From Dryococelus australis (Eukaryota; Arthropoda; Insecta; Phasmatodea; Phasmatidae): a stretch of DNA of 64,000 nt. The notes beneath the pieces were generated by a model that worked only from the letters and a program-made list of their open reading frames with translations, was not told the origin of the DNA and did not search any database. The first letter of the stretch is position 1. Each line of letters opens with the position of its first letter. Positions 45,840-57,746 of this stretch are shown piece after piece. The position numbers and the translations under genes are program-made. Location of the stretch: contig CM056995.1 in assembly GCA_029891345.1 (NCBI GenBank), positions 220,096,260 through 220,160,259 of the forward strand. The letters run 5' to 3'.

Positions 45840-47095
45840 TACGAATTGGGCGGGGGAGGGTTTGTGAGGATGTAAGTGTGAATTGACAGACGGAAAAAAA
45901 ATGAGGGGAAGGCAGAATATGCCTCGTTCCTCCCTTTTCAGTCGATGACTGGTTTCAAGTGATGAAGGATGTATGGAGCTGAGTGAAGTTTTGTACTTGG
46001 TGTGTATGTGAGGGGTGTGTAGTTAGGTAGTTAGTTTATAAAATGAGTTGTAAATGTTTCAAAATAATGTTTAAAAAAAATAAAAATATTAAATTAAATA
46101 AATTTTTTTATGTGTGCATTTGGTGTGGCATGAGTTTTAGAGTGGGAATGGGTGAAGAGGGGGAGATGTACCACCATGTTACATGGAGCAAGGAAGGGAG
46201 AATATCCCTCACTCATCCTTGGATCCACTGTTTTGAATGATAATGACTGTATGGAGTTGATTGGATGTGTGTATGGAGAATTTGATGATTTGAGTATGTG
46301 TATGAGGGGGGGGGGGGAAATTGGGTAGTTAGTGTGTTCAGTTAGTAATTATTTTTTAAGAATGTGGGTTGGGTAGGTGCACGACTGCTATTATGAGTGC
46401 ATGGACCAACATAAAATACAAGAGGGGAACTAAGCCCCTGTATCTAGCACGGTGTGGAAGTTGGAGTACACCTGCCCCTAAATTTTGGTCATGAGTGATT
46501 TGATTGGTGAAGGATGTATGGAGGTGAGTGAACTTGTGTATGTGGCGAAAATGTGGTATGTTCGAGAGAATGGGATGTTAAATATTTAATTTAGTTTGTA
46601 AGTAATATTTAAGATATTGTGTGTCAAGACTTTGGGTTTTTGGGCGGGTGAATGACTCTTTGTGTGTAATTGCATGGGGTGATGAAAAAAAGAAAAGGAA
46701 TACTACCCACTCTGTTTAGAGTGCTAGGCAATGTCAATGACCTATGATTGCACTTGTCAACCATGAACGTTGTTGAATGATGTTGGATGTGATCTGATGT
46801 GTGATGGGCGGGTAGTTATAAAAATTAATTAATTTCTAAAATTTTAATATTTTTAATTACTTTGGGTTGGGCGGGTATGTGACTAATGAAGCAAAATAAC
46901 AAAATTTTAGAGGATCTACGACCCCTGTGCCTAGCACGGGATGGCGGCATATACCCGTCCCTTCATTTTGCTCATGAATGATGTGTTTGAGGATGAATGT
47001 CTAAAGCTGATTGGAACTTGTGTGTTTGAGAATGATTGAGGAGGGTGGGTAGGTTGTTAGGTGGTTAGTTTGTAACTAGTGTTTAAGATATCTGT
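45840..47095 (+). repeat. Diverged tandem array, about five units of about 255 bp
   Basis: Five units begin near 45840, 46095, 46360, 46620 and 46860. Shared landmarks per unit are a GGTTGGG[CT]GGGT start, a middle block best kept in units 3 and 5 (CCTGTATCTAGCACGG and CCTGTGCCTAGCACGG, 487 bp apart, i.e. two units), GAATGATGT/GGATGTATGGAG, and a GGGTAGTTAG[TG]TGG/TTAGTTTGTAA end. The plus strand is T- and G-rich and in places almost free of C. It looks like an old satellite-type block. No RNA or coding function is evident. Confidence 0.6.
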
Positions 47096-47397
47096 AAAAT
47101 AAGTTAAAATCGATTTTTTTTGATTTTTTTTTTTAAATTATGTCAGTCTTTAAGTGTAAATAATGTAGTGTAGTAATCCCTTGGTATTTTTTTCTTCTCC
47201 AAACTTGCTACAAGCTTCTGGAGAAATATTTGTTATCAATGATTTTTGGATTTTATAAACTTTAACATTTATTGTCAAGTAAAACCGATTTAGTTCACGT
47301 TATAAAAATTCTTTTGTATGAAAAACTAAACTTAATATATAACAACTCTTTTTGCAATCCTGTAAACACATTGTTTTAGTGAAGAGAACTAAATTTC

Positions 47398-47533
47398 ATA
47401 TAAATTCAATACATTAATATGAATCACATTTATTAAAATGTTTTATAGTAATTAAACGCCAAATATTCGCCCCACTACATATAAAAGCAGGTTTTTATAA
47501 AAACCTACTCCAGATGCTTGACAGGTTTTACTG
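47398..47533 (-). mobile_element. pogo-like element end fragment (copy E4)
   Basis: ATAAATTCAATACATTAATATG followed by GAATCACATTTATTAAAATGTTTT matches an internal segment of E2 near 32230-32280, and the fragment ends GGTTTTACTG at 47533 followed by TA, as in the family. Most of the element between is deleted. Confidence 0.5.
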
Positions 47534-47695
47534 TACAGAAAATATGTATCACTACTAATAATTTTCTTTCAGATAGGATAGATAATCGTGGTAAGTGTAT
47601 AACAGTGTGTTATTTCTATTTGGTTTCAGAACGTCGTGTCAGCCTATTTGTGTGTCAGTGATTGTAAATTTGAGAGGAAATGTATTTGGTGAAAC

Positions 47696-48504
47696 ATGAG
47701 TGATAGAAAGCAGTAGTCTTGATAGTTTGCTGGAAGATCTTTTCGCTAGCGATACAGAAAGTGTGTGTGTGTGTGAATTGCAAACAGAAAGACATGCTAT
47801 AGCGAGCCATCAAGATGCTGTCGTTTCCCCCAAGCGACCGAGTTTCAATTTATTACAGGATGACTTTTTTTTCTGTGATTCAGAGTGAAAATCTGAATCA
47901 TGCAAAGAAAAACCATCACAGATGAATCAGAAAGTGGCTCATCTGATTCATGGGCTAGTTCTATGCCGGGTAGAGAGAGCTTGCCTAGGGAGCCGGAAAA
48001 TAATTTGTTTTCCGGTTCCTCCAACACTGTGGAAGCTTCATTACCTGAATTGCGGTATCAGCTTTTCACCAGTGCATTCAGTGTTAGGTGAACTGATGCG
48101 CGCATAGTTAACAATCAAACTAGTAATGAAGCTAACTTTTCTCGTTTTTATTTTCAAGGTGCAGGGACCCTCTGCAAACTTTAACTACGGCATCACCTCA
48201 GCCAATAATACTTAGTGTCAGTGTAGTGTGTAAGTATTTAAAGTCCTTTGCGGCGGAGGATGGCACTATGAAGATTTTACACTTTCAGAGTACATCTCTT
48301 CCCATTCTACATTCATCTGATGTTGGCAAAATTTGCGATGAGACAATTAAGCCTTACCTAACTTCTAGACTTAAGGAGTTTAGTACGCGAGGTAATGACT
48401 GGGTCTTGCAGCTAATATTGCATATGGACACCCATATTTCGCAATATAGGGCACTTAGCATTAGTGCTGCGCAAACTAAGTTGCACAAGTTCATTGGCAG
48501 TTAG
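47696..48504 (+). pseudogene. Broken ORF resembling DNA-polymerase-B-associated mobile-element protein
   Basis: Three plus-strand pieces. 47700-47888 and 47900-48091 encode an acidic Ser/Glu-rich region with no fold. 48226-48504 encodes 92 residues with an F-x-S-T start, a D-V-G-K-I motif, then R-L-K-E-F-S-T-R-G-N-D-W-V-L-Q and I-x-Q-Y. This order matches, from memory, a domain found ahead of a type-B DNA polymerase in repeated invertebrate proteins (E-[FW]-x5-G-S-G-W-x-[IL], then Y-x-P-L). The polymerase itself is absent: the frame ends at 48504 and a pogo-like element starts 55 bases later. Acceptor-like CTTTCAG and TTTCAG sites and a donor GTAAG upstream (47570-47635) suggest spliced 5' untranslated exons. 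Intergenic decay or splicing could explain the breaks. Confidence 0.4.
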
Positions 48505-48559
48505 ACAGCCTGCATTAATGCGTAGTCTCCTGAGGGATTGTGTTTCCATTACGCAGTTG

Positions 48560-49765
48560 CAGTAGAACCGCTCTATTACGACCCCTCATGGTTCCAGAGA
48601 AATGGGTCGTAAAATAAAAGGGGGGGGGGGGGGGGTCGTAATAAAACATTTGTAAAATATTGGGCTCATTTTGATCCACCACTAACAAAAAAAAATTAAT
48701 ATAAATAAATAAATATGTACATTTTAATAGCTGGACTTCTGATTAATTTGATACCCAAGAAAGAGATATTGGACCACCCCTTATCATAAAAATGAAGGCC
48801 TAAACACAGTATTACATGGCCATTGAAAGTGTGAAAAGATTAAACTATGTATGATTAAAATATAAAAGTTATTATTAAAGATCTATTACGCAGGTTTCAT
48901 GGGTCATACATTGCTATGAGGCGCCTAGCAAGCAAAGTTTAGGTGGTGTTGCACAATACGTGTGGGTGCGTCATGCTCTCGCTTTGGTCTGGCCGTGTAC
49001 GTAGTTGGGCAAGTGCCTAGATCCTCTGCAGCGCGGCCAGGTGCAGGCGTGGTGGTTTGCTGCTGAAGCTCGGCTGTAGATACTCAGGCTGGGCAACTGT
49101 CGGTCGGTCACTACAAGATTACTCTGGTCTGACAGGTGGCGGCTGCCTGCCCGCCACCACTGCTGTCGTTACAGGGCCGGTTCACATCGTAACAGCGGCC
49201 CGATGTTGGGAAAACATACTGATAGATGCAATTCACGTGAATGTGTTGAATTTATATGAAATGTAGGTGGTGTGTTGGCCTCTGCACTGGCACGATGAGG
49301 CCCGACAATGTTTACGGGAATAGAAATATTTAGTGCGGTCTACTTGAAATATTAACGATACCGAATTTTTCATCAAAAACTTTTGGCATTGCCTATACAC
49401 GCACACGGCCTCAATCGCAATAATATGGTACCGGTAACATAATATGTTTTATTTTCACACACTTATATTTATTCACTTTACACATAAAATTGACATCAGA
49501 AGGAAAACACCGAATTGACCACAATAAAAAATTAGCATAATACGTAGGCGTGGGTGCACATAAACTTAAAAATAATCATAAAAAAAGGACATTAAATTAA
49601 ATTTGAAGTTATCATACACAAACTGATTAAGAAGCTAGACTGTGTAATGTGCCGCTGTTTTTACAGCAAAAGAGGCGGGATAATGGAAGTGAAAAAAGAC
49701 GGACGATAAGGCAGAGGCAGCAGCATGTGACTAGGACAAAGTATCCTTAATGACCTGATTTCTTA
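48560..49765 (+). mobile_element. pogo-like non-autonomous transposon, copy E3, right end lost
   Basis: Begins CAGTAGAACCGCTCTATTACG at 48560, the same orientation as E1, and aligns with E1/E2 through the G-rich block, the GC-rich interior (about 48990-49220) and on to about 49765 (ACTAGGACAAAGTATCC). The last 400 bases present in E1 are missing and no right terminal repeat was found. Left flank is TG, not TA. Confidence 0.8.
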
Positions 49766-49769
49766 TGTA

Positions 49770-50600
49770 TGGTTCCTAGTTTTTTTTTTTTTTGAGGAAT
49801 TCGTAAATGGTTATTTTGTGCATATTTCCCAATAATTTAATGTGCTCCAGTCGTTTTCTCTCTTGCTTGGTTGAGAAATTTTTTACTTATTTCATGTGAG
49901 TCGTACATAAATACTATTCCCTTTGCACTCAATTAATTTTGAATGTCTTAATTGTGAAATGTCTCATTCTTAAACACACATTTTTATAACTCATTTGGCA
50001 AGAATTTTATTTCGCCGGAATACTATAATTAATTCGTTATTTTAAAATATTCATTTCGAAATACACGTTTCCGAACTCAATTGTTACACGGGGAGAGCAA
50101 ACAAAAGCACCTTACCATCCCCTCACCCAGCCTACCACCTCAGTCTCCTTCCAAACAGCAACTAAGGTAGACTTGTGACCGCTCCAGACACACACTCCCG
50201 CCTCTCACCCAACTTAATTTCAAACTCTGACTCCGACGACAAAGAACCTCTGATGCTCCTTGTCCAGCCATGCAACTCAGTCTTCGAAGGGAGAATTAAA
50301 ACATTAAACTTATTACACTCTTGCCCCAAGACTGCAAGACGTCCAAGGGTGAACATCGATTCTGGTCCGTCAATATCACCCTTATGACACTTAACCTTTT
50401 CAACACCAATTAAGGAATTAAAAGATTAACCCTTTATACACTTAATACTTTACCTGTCATTAATTCCTTATCTGTAATTAACCCTTTGCCTGGCTTACCT
50501 GTAATTAATTAATCCATGTGCGATAAACCACTTCCTATTTTTGGAACATACACGTGCGCACTACTGTGGAAGCACATGTCAAGCAGTGAGTTAACATCAA
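49770..50600. other. No supported gene
   Basis: A+T-rich. A C-rich frame at 50175-50387 is not recognised. Several TTAATTCC/TAATTAACC phrases recur at 50400-50510 without clear periodicity. Confidence 0.45.
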
Positions 50601-50605
50601 TTACT

Positions 50606-51315
50606 GCAAGTGTGTTTCAAAGTGACTTCTTCCCCACGTGGGGATAGCAACAGAACTTGTTGACAAACAATGGGGCCCAGTTCACTGGGAAGAAGTGATC
50701 GGAATTGTGCACCAGGTGGTGGGTAAGACATCTGAAGACTGGTGCACCAGCCCCGTGCTAACCACATGGAACACACAAACCAGGATTTGAATATGCAACT
50801 GTGGCTTGGTGTGGGTGAGCAACATACGTCATAGGCCAAACACATGCACGCCACCCTCTTCACCCTCCGTTGGTGCGTCAATGCCGCCACCAGCAATACA
50901 CCAGCAGATGTGCTACTTGGTGCTGGGCTCTCCCTGCTGGGTGAATTCAACTGCCTGCAGGTGAGGGAAGACACTGACCCAGTCAGCAGCGACGCCCATC
51001 ATGAGCGGTGTCGCAAGAGACACTGGGAGTTGTGCCAACACCAATGGAACTATGCCGCTCTGTGGCTGCCAGTCACTATACGGCCACCTCCCGAACTGCG
51101 TGCAGGGCAAATGGTATATATCCACGCGCACCCACAATCTGCTGCCCACAGAGACTTCTGCGCAGGCTATGAAGCGAAGTGGAGCTGGCCGCATGAGATA
51201 GTCGAAAAAATTTGACCCACCACCTACTTGGTCCAGCTTGGGAGGAATAGCATCATCAGGATGACATTAGACTCACACCGGGTAACGCCGGCAAAGTTGC
51301 ACCGAGTGCCTTGAT
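50606..51315 (+). pseudogene. Gypsy-type integrase, C-terminal two thirds
   Basis: At 50655-50690 the frame reads L-L-T-N-N-G-A-Q-F-T-G, the second Asp motif with Asp replaced by Asn, so catalysis would be lost. The Glu region is interrupted by stops. 50844-51215 (123 residues) contains the later core helices (T-L-R-W-C-V-N, T-P-A-D-V-L-L-G) and the C-terminal SH3-like domain (L-R-A-G-Q-M-V-Y, H-P-Q-S, G-Y-E-A-K-W, P-H-E-I-V-E-K), and continues after a TGA to about 51315. At least four in-frame stops are visible. Confidence 0.8.
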
Positions 51316-52254
51316 GCCCCACGGCAGCGATGCTGCTGTCAAGCTCCCACAAGTAGCTGCAAAGGAGGAAGGTGTACCCCGCACCCCTCAGAGAGGTCCC
51401 CACCAGTAACTAACATCACATTGATGCCCGACACACCAGTGTCTATCAGAGATAATTGCAGTGGCAGTCCCAGTGTCAGGATCAACAAAGTGCCATCAAC
51501 TGTTGTCGTCCTCGCACCAGCATAACTACAGATGCACTAGTAAGGTGAGGCAGGAGCATCGACCCCGGTGGCCCATGATGGCGATGCCGTTATCAAGCGT
51601 CTCAGAGGAGCTGCACGGAAGGAAGGTGCATCAGCACCTCCATCAGGAGGGTCACCAGTTGGGACAGTAAGCCCATCGCTCTGGAAATACCAAGGCCTGC
51701 ATGCGTCATGGTGCCCGACGTAACGCCAACACGATCAGATGCATCCACCCCCTCTTTCCACCCAACAAAATGCATCAGGTGACACCCGGAATCCCCTGCC
51801 GCTTTGTGGATGGCACCAGGGTGATTGTCCAGGATGTACACTGCTTGCAAGGGGATGGCCATCAACAGCTGAGTCACAGCACAGAGCACCACCTCTGGGC
51901 AAGGGGGTCACTTCCAGGTGGTTAACTCTTTCGGTCACTGCCTGCCCAGGTCCCTCCCGAGGGCAGTGGGGCAGCAGATAAAGTTGCAGCATGAGCAATG
52001 ACGGTGGTAGCAAGGTCAGAGGGTCGGACAACTAGCTCCTCCTCCATCAGGCACATTGGCGGCCACAACTGTCACAGGCATGTCAGATGTGCTACGACAT
52101 CATAGTCTCCCGCACTGACATAGGCCTCCCAGACCGAGTACAGCTGCAGCTATCTCCATGAGGTGGACAGGCAAGGGGTCTGTACATCGTGCGGGCGAGG
52201 CACCAGGGCGTGCCCCTGCTGCGTCTGATGGCGCTCAGCACGCAAACAGTCTCC
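51316..52254 (+). other. Element interior after pol, no recognised domain
   Basis: GC-richer than surroundings. A block near 51326-51370 (GCGATGCTGCTGTCAAGC, then GGAGGAAGGTG) recurs at 51581-51630 (GCGATGCCGTTATCAAGC, then GGAAGGAAGGTG), indicating an internal duplication with an offset of about 255 bp. Overlapping frames on both strands are open but none is convincing as envelope or other gene. Confidence 0.4.
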
Positions 52255-52270
52255 AAGGAGGGGGGAATTT
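52255..52270 (+). promoter_or_regulatory. Polypurine tract
   Basis: AAGGAGGGGGGAATT lies directly ahead of an LTR-like TG start. In gypsy elements this purine run resists RNase H and primes plus-strand DNA synthesis. Confidence 0.65.
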
Positions 52271-52562
52271 GATGTGTGACAACGTTCTGGCGCCTCAGAC
52301 TATTTGCCCTGCCGCACTTCCATCAGCACTACAGCTGGTATCCGCACTCTCACGTAGTGTCGTGTGATTTAGTACGGGCAGCGTAACCACTGCAACCAGT
52401 GTAGTTCACCACAGCATAAGAGTAGGCTAGTGTGTTATGGAGTGCTGAAAAGAGCTTAAATGCCAAAAGCTAAATGCCCATCAGCTTGGGAACAATAAAA
52501 GAGGCCACTACAAATAGTTGGTTATATGCATATCATCTCACCTGTTCAACCACAGTTCACAA
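52270..52562 (+). repeat. 3' LTR
   Basis: Starts TGATGTGTGAC (or TGTGTGAC three bases on) just after the polypurine tract. AATAAA at 52494-52499 fits the LTR poly(A) signal, and CCACAGTTCACA at about 52550-52562 is a plausible CA end. No matching 5' LTR is in the window, so the right boundary is uncertain. Confidence 0.55.
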
Positions 52563-55500
52563 TCATTTTTATTGCAAGTATTTTCTTTTCGTTCTATTAA
52601 TATTATAGGGTATTTTGTGTTACTTATTATTGCCAGAGATATGTATTTCAAAGTTTATAGAATAAGTGTTAACAGAAAGTAGTTCCTGGTGTGTCGTATC
52701 CCGCCAAGCCAGTGGCATGCAACTTACCATGGAAAGTATAGTCCATTCCCCACTGGAAGAAACTTTTTCAGCACCCTGCTAAATATCTACTTACAGGCCC
52801 GTTTTTTACCCTTCCGCCAAAAGTAAACAAACATTGCCGTGTGACTTCCATGTAGCACCTGTCAAAATCAATGTTTACATTCCATTGTGTGTTGACATGT
52901 GTTCGTATACTTTTGTTCACCTCAACATAAACATTGAAATGTGACTTCTATTTTTATACTTGTCAAATGTGTTGTTTACTGTTTAAAGCTTTTCAAAGAA
53001 TTCTGTCATATTCCAGAAACTATTCTGTACAAATATTCACAGTTTACTCCTCTTTAACATCATTTAGGACAGCTTTATGGTGTTTTAAAAATGCCTGAAT
53101 TGACTACAGTTCTTACGGTTATTTTACATTAACATATTTGTTTTCCGCGACATAGCACATAACATGTAATGCACGTTAATATTTTGCCACGATTGTGTTT
53201 AACACTTACATCTGTGAGATACAGAACTGTAGTGTGCATCCTTTTGTTATTGATGTGTGTCGTGTTATTTCTTTAAAAGGATGGCCTCAGTTGGAATAAA
53301 AATTAAAAGGAACAACCAGTCAAACGAAAAAGGCACATTAAATTCAAGCACACAATTAGTGGTGTTTAGTTTTTATCATACAAACTTAAAAGATAGCGGT
53401 GAACATGCACACAAATAAGCCTATGGTAACTTTTATTCCGCTCATATTTATATGTATTGCTACTTACTGTTTATAAGGTTTATTGAAATTTATCAGGCTG
53501 GACATAGTATTTTTTTGGGACTGTTGTCAATCACGTTACACAACTGTGTTTCAAACACCTAGGGCAAAGGTACAACGTTGGGATATGTAAATAGACGTGG
53601 ATGTAAATAATTAACTTCGTCATAAAAACAGTTAGTTAAAAAGTATAAATAGTGAAAATCAAATATTTGAAATCACACTCTCACACAGGGCCAGCGTAAT
53701 GACCACGGCAGACATGCCACGCCCTTTCACATGCAATGGTTAATGAAACACATGTAACAGTATATTTATTACTGCCTTGAAAACATACATTTTTCACATC
53801 ATCGTAACTTGCCTACGTAGGTTTACAAAACACGTCTACAAATGTGATATGGTAATTTGAAGTATGTTTCGGAGGAAGAGAAATCAATACTTCGTTGAGC
53901 ACATAGCAACAAAACACCTTGGCATGGTAGCCACTCGACATGTCTGTGAACCTTAAGAATTGCAAGCCACCCGCCATTCACTTTTAAATGCTAACTGTAT
54001 CAAATTAAGTATTCAAAGAATAAAATCTCTTTTCAGCAGTAAATTGCAAATTCAAAAATCATTGTTTTGCTCTAATAAGTATGAAATACAGTATGCTACA
54101 ATTTTAAACATGTATAATTTATGCTTACTAGTGATCTAGTGATGGGAAATTTCCCGAGAGAGAGTGGCAGTAAGGGGGAGGGAGAGCGATAAGCACCTCC
54201 CAGGCGACAGTTCCGTCGGTTGAGAAAAAAACACACACACACACGCACACACAACGGCCTAAGTACGTTATTTTGTGCTGTTATTTTTAACTGTAACAAT
54301 GAAATATGTTTCTATCAGGGCTACCTAAATATTTCAATAGCAATATTTAATTTACAAACAGCATGCCAAAAAACTATGTTTAAACAAAATTTGAACTTAG
54401 AACTATTTACTAGCTGTTGCCAATACACCACTGTACTCGCTGTTTTTAATTCATATTTAATACAAAATAAATATTACAAGTTATAAAAGATATTAAGAAA
54501 CGTACCATTTATTCGAAAATACAGTACTAGAGTTAATCACAGTGTTATAGATTTGTGAAATACAAATTATTGAAACAACTGGTTGACATGTTACGCCTAG
54601 GGTGATTTTTCAAAGGTTCGTTTCATAAAGTCTCTTCCAGTCGGAAATGGACTGTAGTAACAGTCGAGGACTTACAGGGGACAGTTCGTGTTGGTGCGTA
54701 CATGCTGCGGGTGGTATACAAACTTTGCATCACCATTCATTAGAGTATCAATAGCTATTTAATTATTGGAACATTGTTCATTTAGCCCCAGTGCTTGCTT
54801 CACCTGGGGAAGCTTTAACATGTGCAAGTAAGTTTTCATCCCCGCAGCACCCCGAGAACATTCAGAGTCTACTGCTCCAGCAACATCTTCACCGCCAACC
54901 AGCGATGCCTGGTGCCTAGTCGGGTAATTCAATACTTCCAAATTTCTGAACAAGGAGTTCATTACTCATCAAATTACACCTTAACGCAACACCACACAGT
55001 CAACGGGAATCAAATGGCTGTCAGTTGTTTGACACTGTCCGTGCCGTGGATTTTCCCCAGATCCCTTGTTGATCCACACTCACCAAAGTCCTTGCTAATC
55101 AGTCATGCCAGCTGTCAGTTCCTATCTTAAAGTCTTGTGACCTAATCATTAATATATTTAATTTGTAACCGTCCATCATAATGCAGTGTGATAAAAGAGC
55201 GGCATCAGAAGTTTGTAAATGTGTGCAGGTGAAGGAAGCCACCTGCAAGCGCTAGTTTAAGGAATTTTGGTGTTTTTATAAACCTTCAAGACAATACTTT
55301 GGATGCTTGAACACTACAGCAGAGAACTACATGTTGTAAGCCTTTGCAAATGGGTATGGTCCAAGATGTCTATTATGTTTATTAAATTTACAACATGCTA
55401 TTAATTTCCCCAATTAGGAAATTCTACAAATCATAGTTTGTTCATGGGAATTTTTAAGCTCAGAATCCCTGAGTGCTAGTCAAATTGCAAAACCACTAGC

Positions 55501-56290
55501 TGACCTTGTATTTCGACTCATTAAACCCAATACGTTGGAAGAAATTTTATCTGAAGCATAAAATTCTACTGAGTAAAATTTTTCGCTTCATGGAGGAATT
55601 GTCATGTAATACTTAATATAAAATTTGATTTTATTGCTCGTGAAAGCTGGAGATAACATATTTTAAGCTCTGAACATAACGAACTGAATATAATTTATTC
55701 TATTAATGTATTTCTTTGAAAGTGATGATTTTTTCTTTTCTCTTGTTAAAGGTAATATGTCATTGGTGTTCAATTTTTATCGATATCCAAATTGATTTCA
55801 ATTTAAATAAATGTCTCATTAAATCTACCTAGGTTTGAATAGTTTAAGTAGATTCACATGATATTCTAAGAGTTTAGTTGTGTTGTGTATTTCTTGTATT
55901 TGATACAGTGCATTTGATCCCAGGGGAAAAAAGTAAATCATCATATATTTTCATTTACCTTTCTGAGGATTAGAATTTCTGAGAAATCATGTTAATTTTA
56001 TTTCCTTTAGTACTGAATAAAGTTGTTGCTACCTCAAGAAGAGAAGTTATGAGGAATTTTATTTCTCTTAGTTCTTGTATGCCAAGCTATCCCATGGAGG
56101 AATAAGTTTGTAATTTATGTCGCACTTCTCCTACCCCAGCAATTTTTCACAATAAAATATTTTCCCACTCCACCAAACAAAACAACAAACAAATAAATAT
56201 CCTTTTATAGTATGGTGAAAGTAGTGGCAGGGCACTGATTTTATGTGACAGTTTGTGATGCTATACATTGTGCACGAGGCGTGGTGCATC
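52563..56290. other. A+T-rich region with no supported gene
   Basis: No family content in any frame. An (AC)n microsatellite of about 25 bp is at 54230-54254. The frame at 54822-55130 is open but unrecognised. Confidence 0.5.
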
Positions 56291-56299
56291 CTGGCATTC

Positions 56300-56798
56300 C
56301 TATGAATGTTCTATGTCCGTGATCCAGTAGTTAATGGGAATACGCCTTCGGTGAGTCTGATGCCCACAAAACCGGCACTTCACTACATTGTTCCCGGCAC
56401 CATAGCACACGGGCTGTTGACAGTGTGTTGGTGGTAATTGATTGCCACTGAGTAAGTCTGGATAGTCGTCTTGCTTCTGACAAACTGTCATAACACCGCA
56501 CACACACACAAACTGTCCCTCACGAACGTGTCCACATTCCTGCAACAGCGCACTGGGGGTGGTATGGCTGGTTACAGTGTACGCAAGTTATTATGTTCTG
56601 TCCCTTTCCGTTGCACCATGCAAAATTTGTGCACTGTTCATACGGTCGCAACTGTATTGGTTGAGGTTTGGTTTGTGCTTCTGTAATGTTCTCTTGTTTG
56701 CACTGACACGGTTTTCCCATTAGGGGATTTGGAAAACCAGGTGATTGGATTGGGTGTACGTAGGGCCAGTACAGCTCAGCTGGCATTCCTATGGACAT
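56300..56798 (-). pseudogene. Tandem PHD-like zinc-finger remnant
   Basis: Minus-strand frames 56798-56520 and 56545-56300 read as one protein with a frameshift near 56535. Two finger-like motifs are seen: C-x5-C-x9-C-x2-C-x4-H-x2-C (with C-N-Q-P-Y-H-P-Q-C) in the first frame, and C-x4-C-x9-C-x2-C-x3-H in the second. Between them lies C-G-H-V-R-E-G-Q-F-V-C-V-C-G. This layout is PHD/RING-like and suggests binding of histone tails or nucleic acid. The phrase I-G-M-P starts the first frame and recurs just after the second (about 56290), with the matching DNA GGCATTCCTATG at 56292 and 56780, so a unit of about 488 bp has been duplicated. Host gene fragment and transposon ORF are both possible. 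Confidence 0.5.
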
Positions 56799-57257
56799 TT
56801 ATTGTATTGTGATACATGGTGCTTGATTTGCATTATTAATTGAGGCACGTTACCTTCAATTACTATTTGTGTGTGTACATTGTCAAGTATTGGACCAGAA
56901 ACACATACTTTTCGCACAGGACCACTAGTTTTCCTGCCGAAGTGCGCATTGCCATCTTTCCCCTTGTGTACTTGCTGTCATGTTTTAAGTTAATAAGAGT
57001 CACTTACCGTATCTACCTGAAAGGAAGACGAAGTTTTCTGACAGAAAAGGAATAAAAAAAAATTAGGCACAAATACCATAAATGTGTGACACTGGTAGTT
57101 TAGTATTTAAGATAGTCATAGGTGCACAAAATTACTACGGGCTTCTATTCATAATTTTTACTCAGGTAGCAGTTAGTCCTCCAAAATTGGCGTGCCATGA
57201 GACAGATGATTTTAAAAGGCTTTTCATGGTTACATACAGTGTGTCCTATGGTTGTAC

Positions 57258-57634
57258 GTATTTTGTAGTGCTGAGATTGTACCATCAAAACTTAGGATAT
57301 ACAAGACTATAATACAACCAGTAGTTCTGTATGGTGCAGAACTATGGACTTTAACCAAAAGAATTGAAAATAAGCTAATGGAATTTAAAAATGGGATTCT
57401 CAGGCAAATTTTTGGTCCAGGGGAGATGAGTGGAGAAGACTGAGAAGGGACGGAGATCTCGTTAAAGATGTGGTAGAAAGAAAAGCGAAGAAATGAGACC
57501 ATGTGGAAGACCTAGACTCAGATTGCTTGATGTAATCAAGGAAGACATTAGAAAGGCAGACATTCCAGAGGAGGAGTGGAGAGACCGAGCTCTTTGGAGA
57601 AGGCTAGTTGGTGATGCCACTGCAGTGAGTGAGT
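57258..57634 (+). pseudogene. LINE reverse transcriptase, C-terminal fragment
   Basis: 57258-57443 reads K-L-R-I-Y-K-T-I-I-Q-P-V-V-L-Y-G-A-E-L-W-T-L, the hallmark end-of-RT motif of non-LTR elements, up to the region of G-I-L-R-Q-I-F-G-P. After a frameshift, 57495-57634 continues with R-P-C-G-R-P-R-L-R, L-D-V-I-K-E-D-I and W-R-R-L-V-G-D-A. The reverse transcriptase core and endonuclease are missing, as expected of a 5'-truncated copy. The stop codon falls in a GAGT simple repeat that forms the 3' tail. Confidence 0.85.
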
Positions 57635-57662
57635 GAGAGAGAGAGAGTGTGTGTTGTGAGAG

Positions 57663-57698
<36 letters not shown>

Positions 57699-57745
57699 TA
57701 AAAGTAAGTAAGTGTAAGTAAGTAAGTAAAGTAATGTAAGTAAGT
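57622..57745 (+). repeat. Compound microsatellite after LINE 3' end
   Basis: (GAGT)n passes into (GA)n, (GT)n, (GA)n and then (TAAG)n. It starts exactly where the LINE fragment ends and is probably its simple-repeat tail that later expanded. Confidence 0.8.
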
Positions 57746-57746
57746 G

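Larger units (their letters stand above)
50606..52562 (+). mobile_element. 3' part of a Ty3/gypsy-like retrotransposon
   Basis: From left to right: integrase core, integrase C-terminus, about 900 bases without recognised domains, a polypurine tract and an LTR. The 5' part (LTR, gag, protease, RT) is missing; the sequence left of about 50600 is unrelated A+T-rich DNA. GC content is higher than in the flanks. The orientation is opposite to the gypsy remnants at 0-2.5 and 17.8-18.5 kb. Confidence 0.75.

Noticed and set aside
51461-52367. Several overlapping ORFs on both strands after the gypsy integrase
   Set aside because: Similar length on both strands, no envelope or other motif, and stops between them; treated as noncoding interior.
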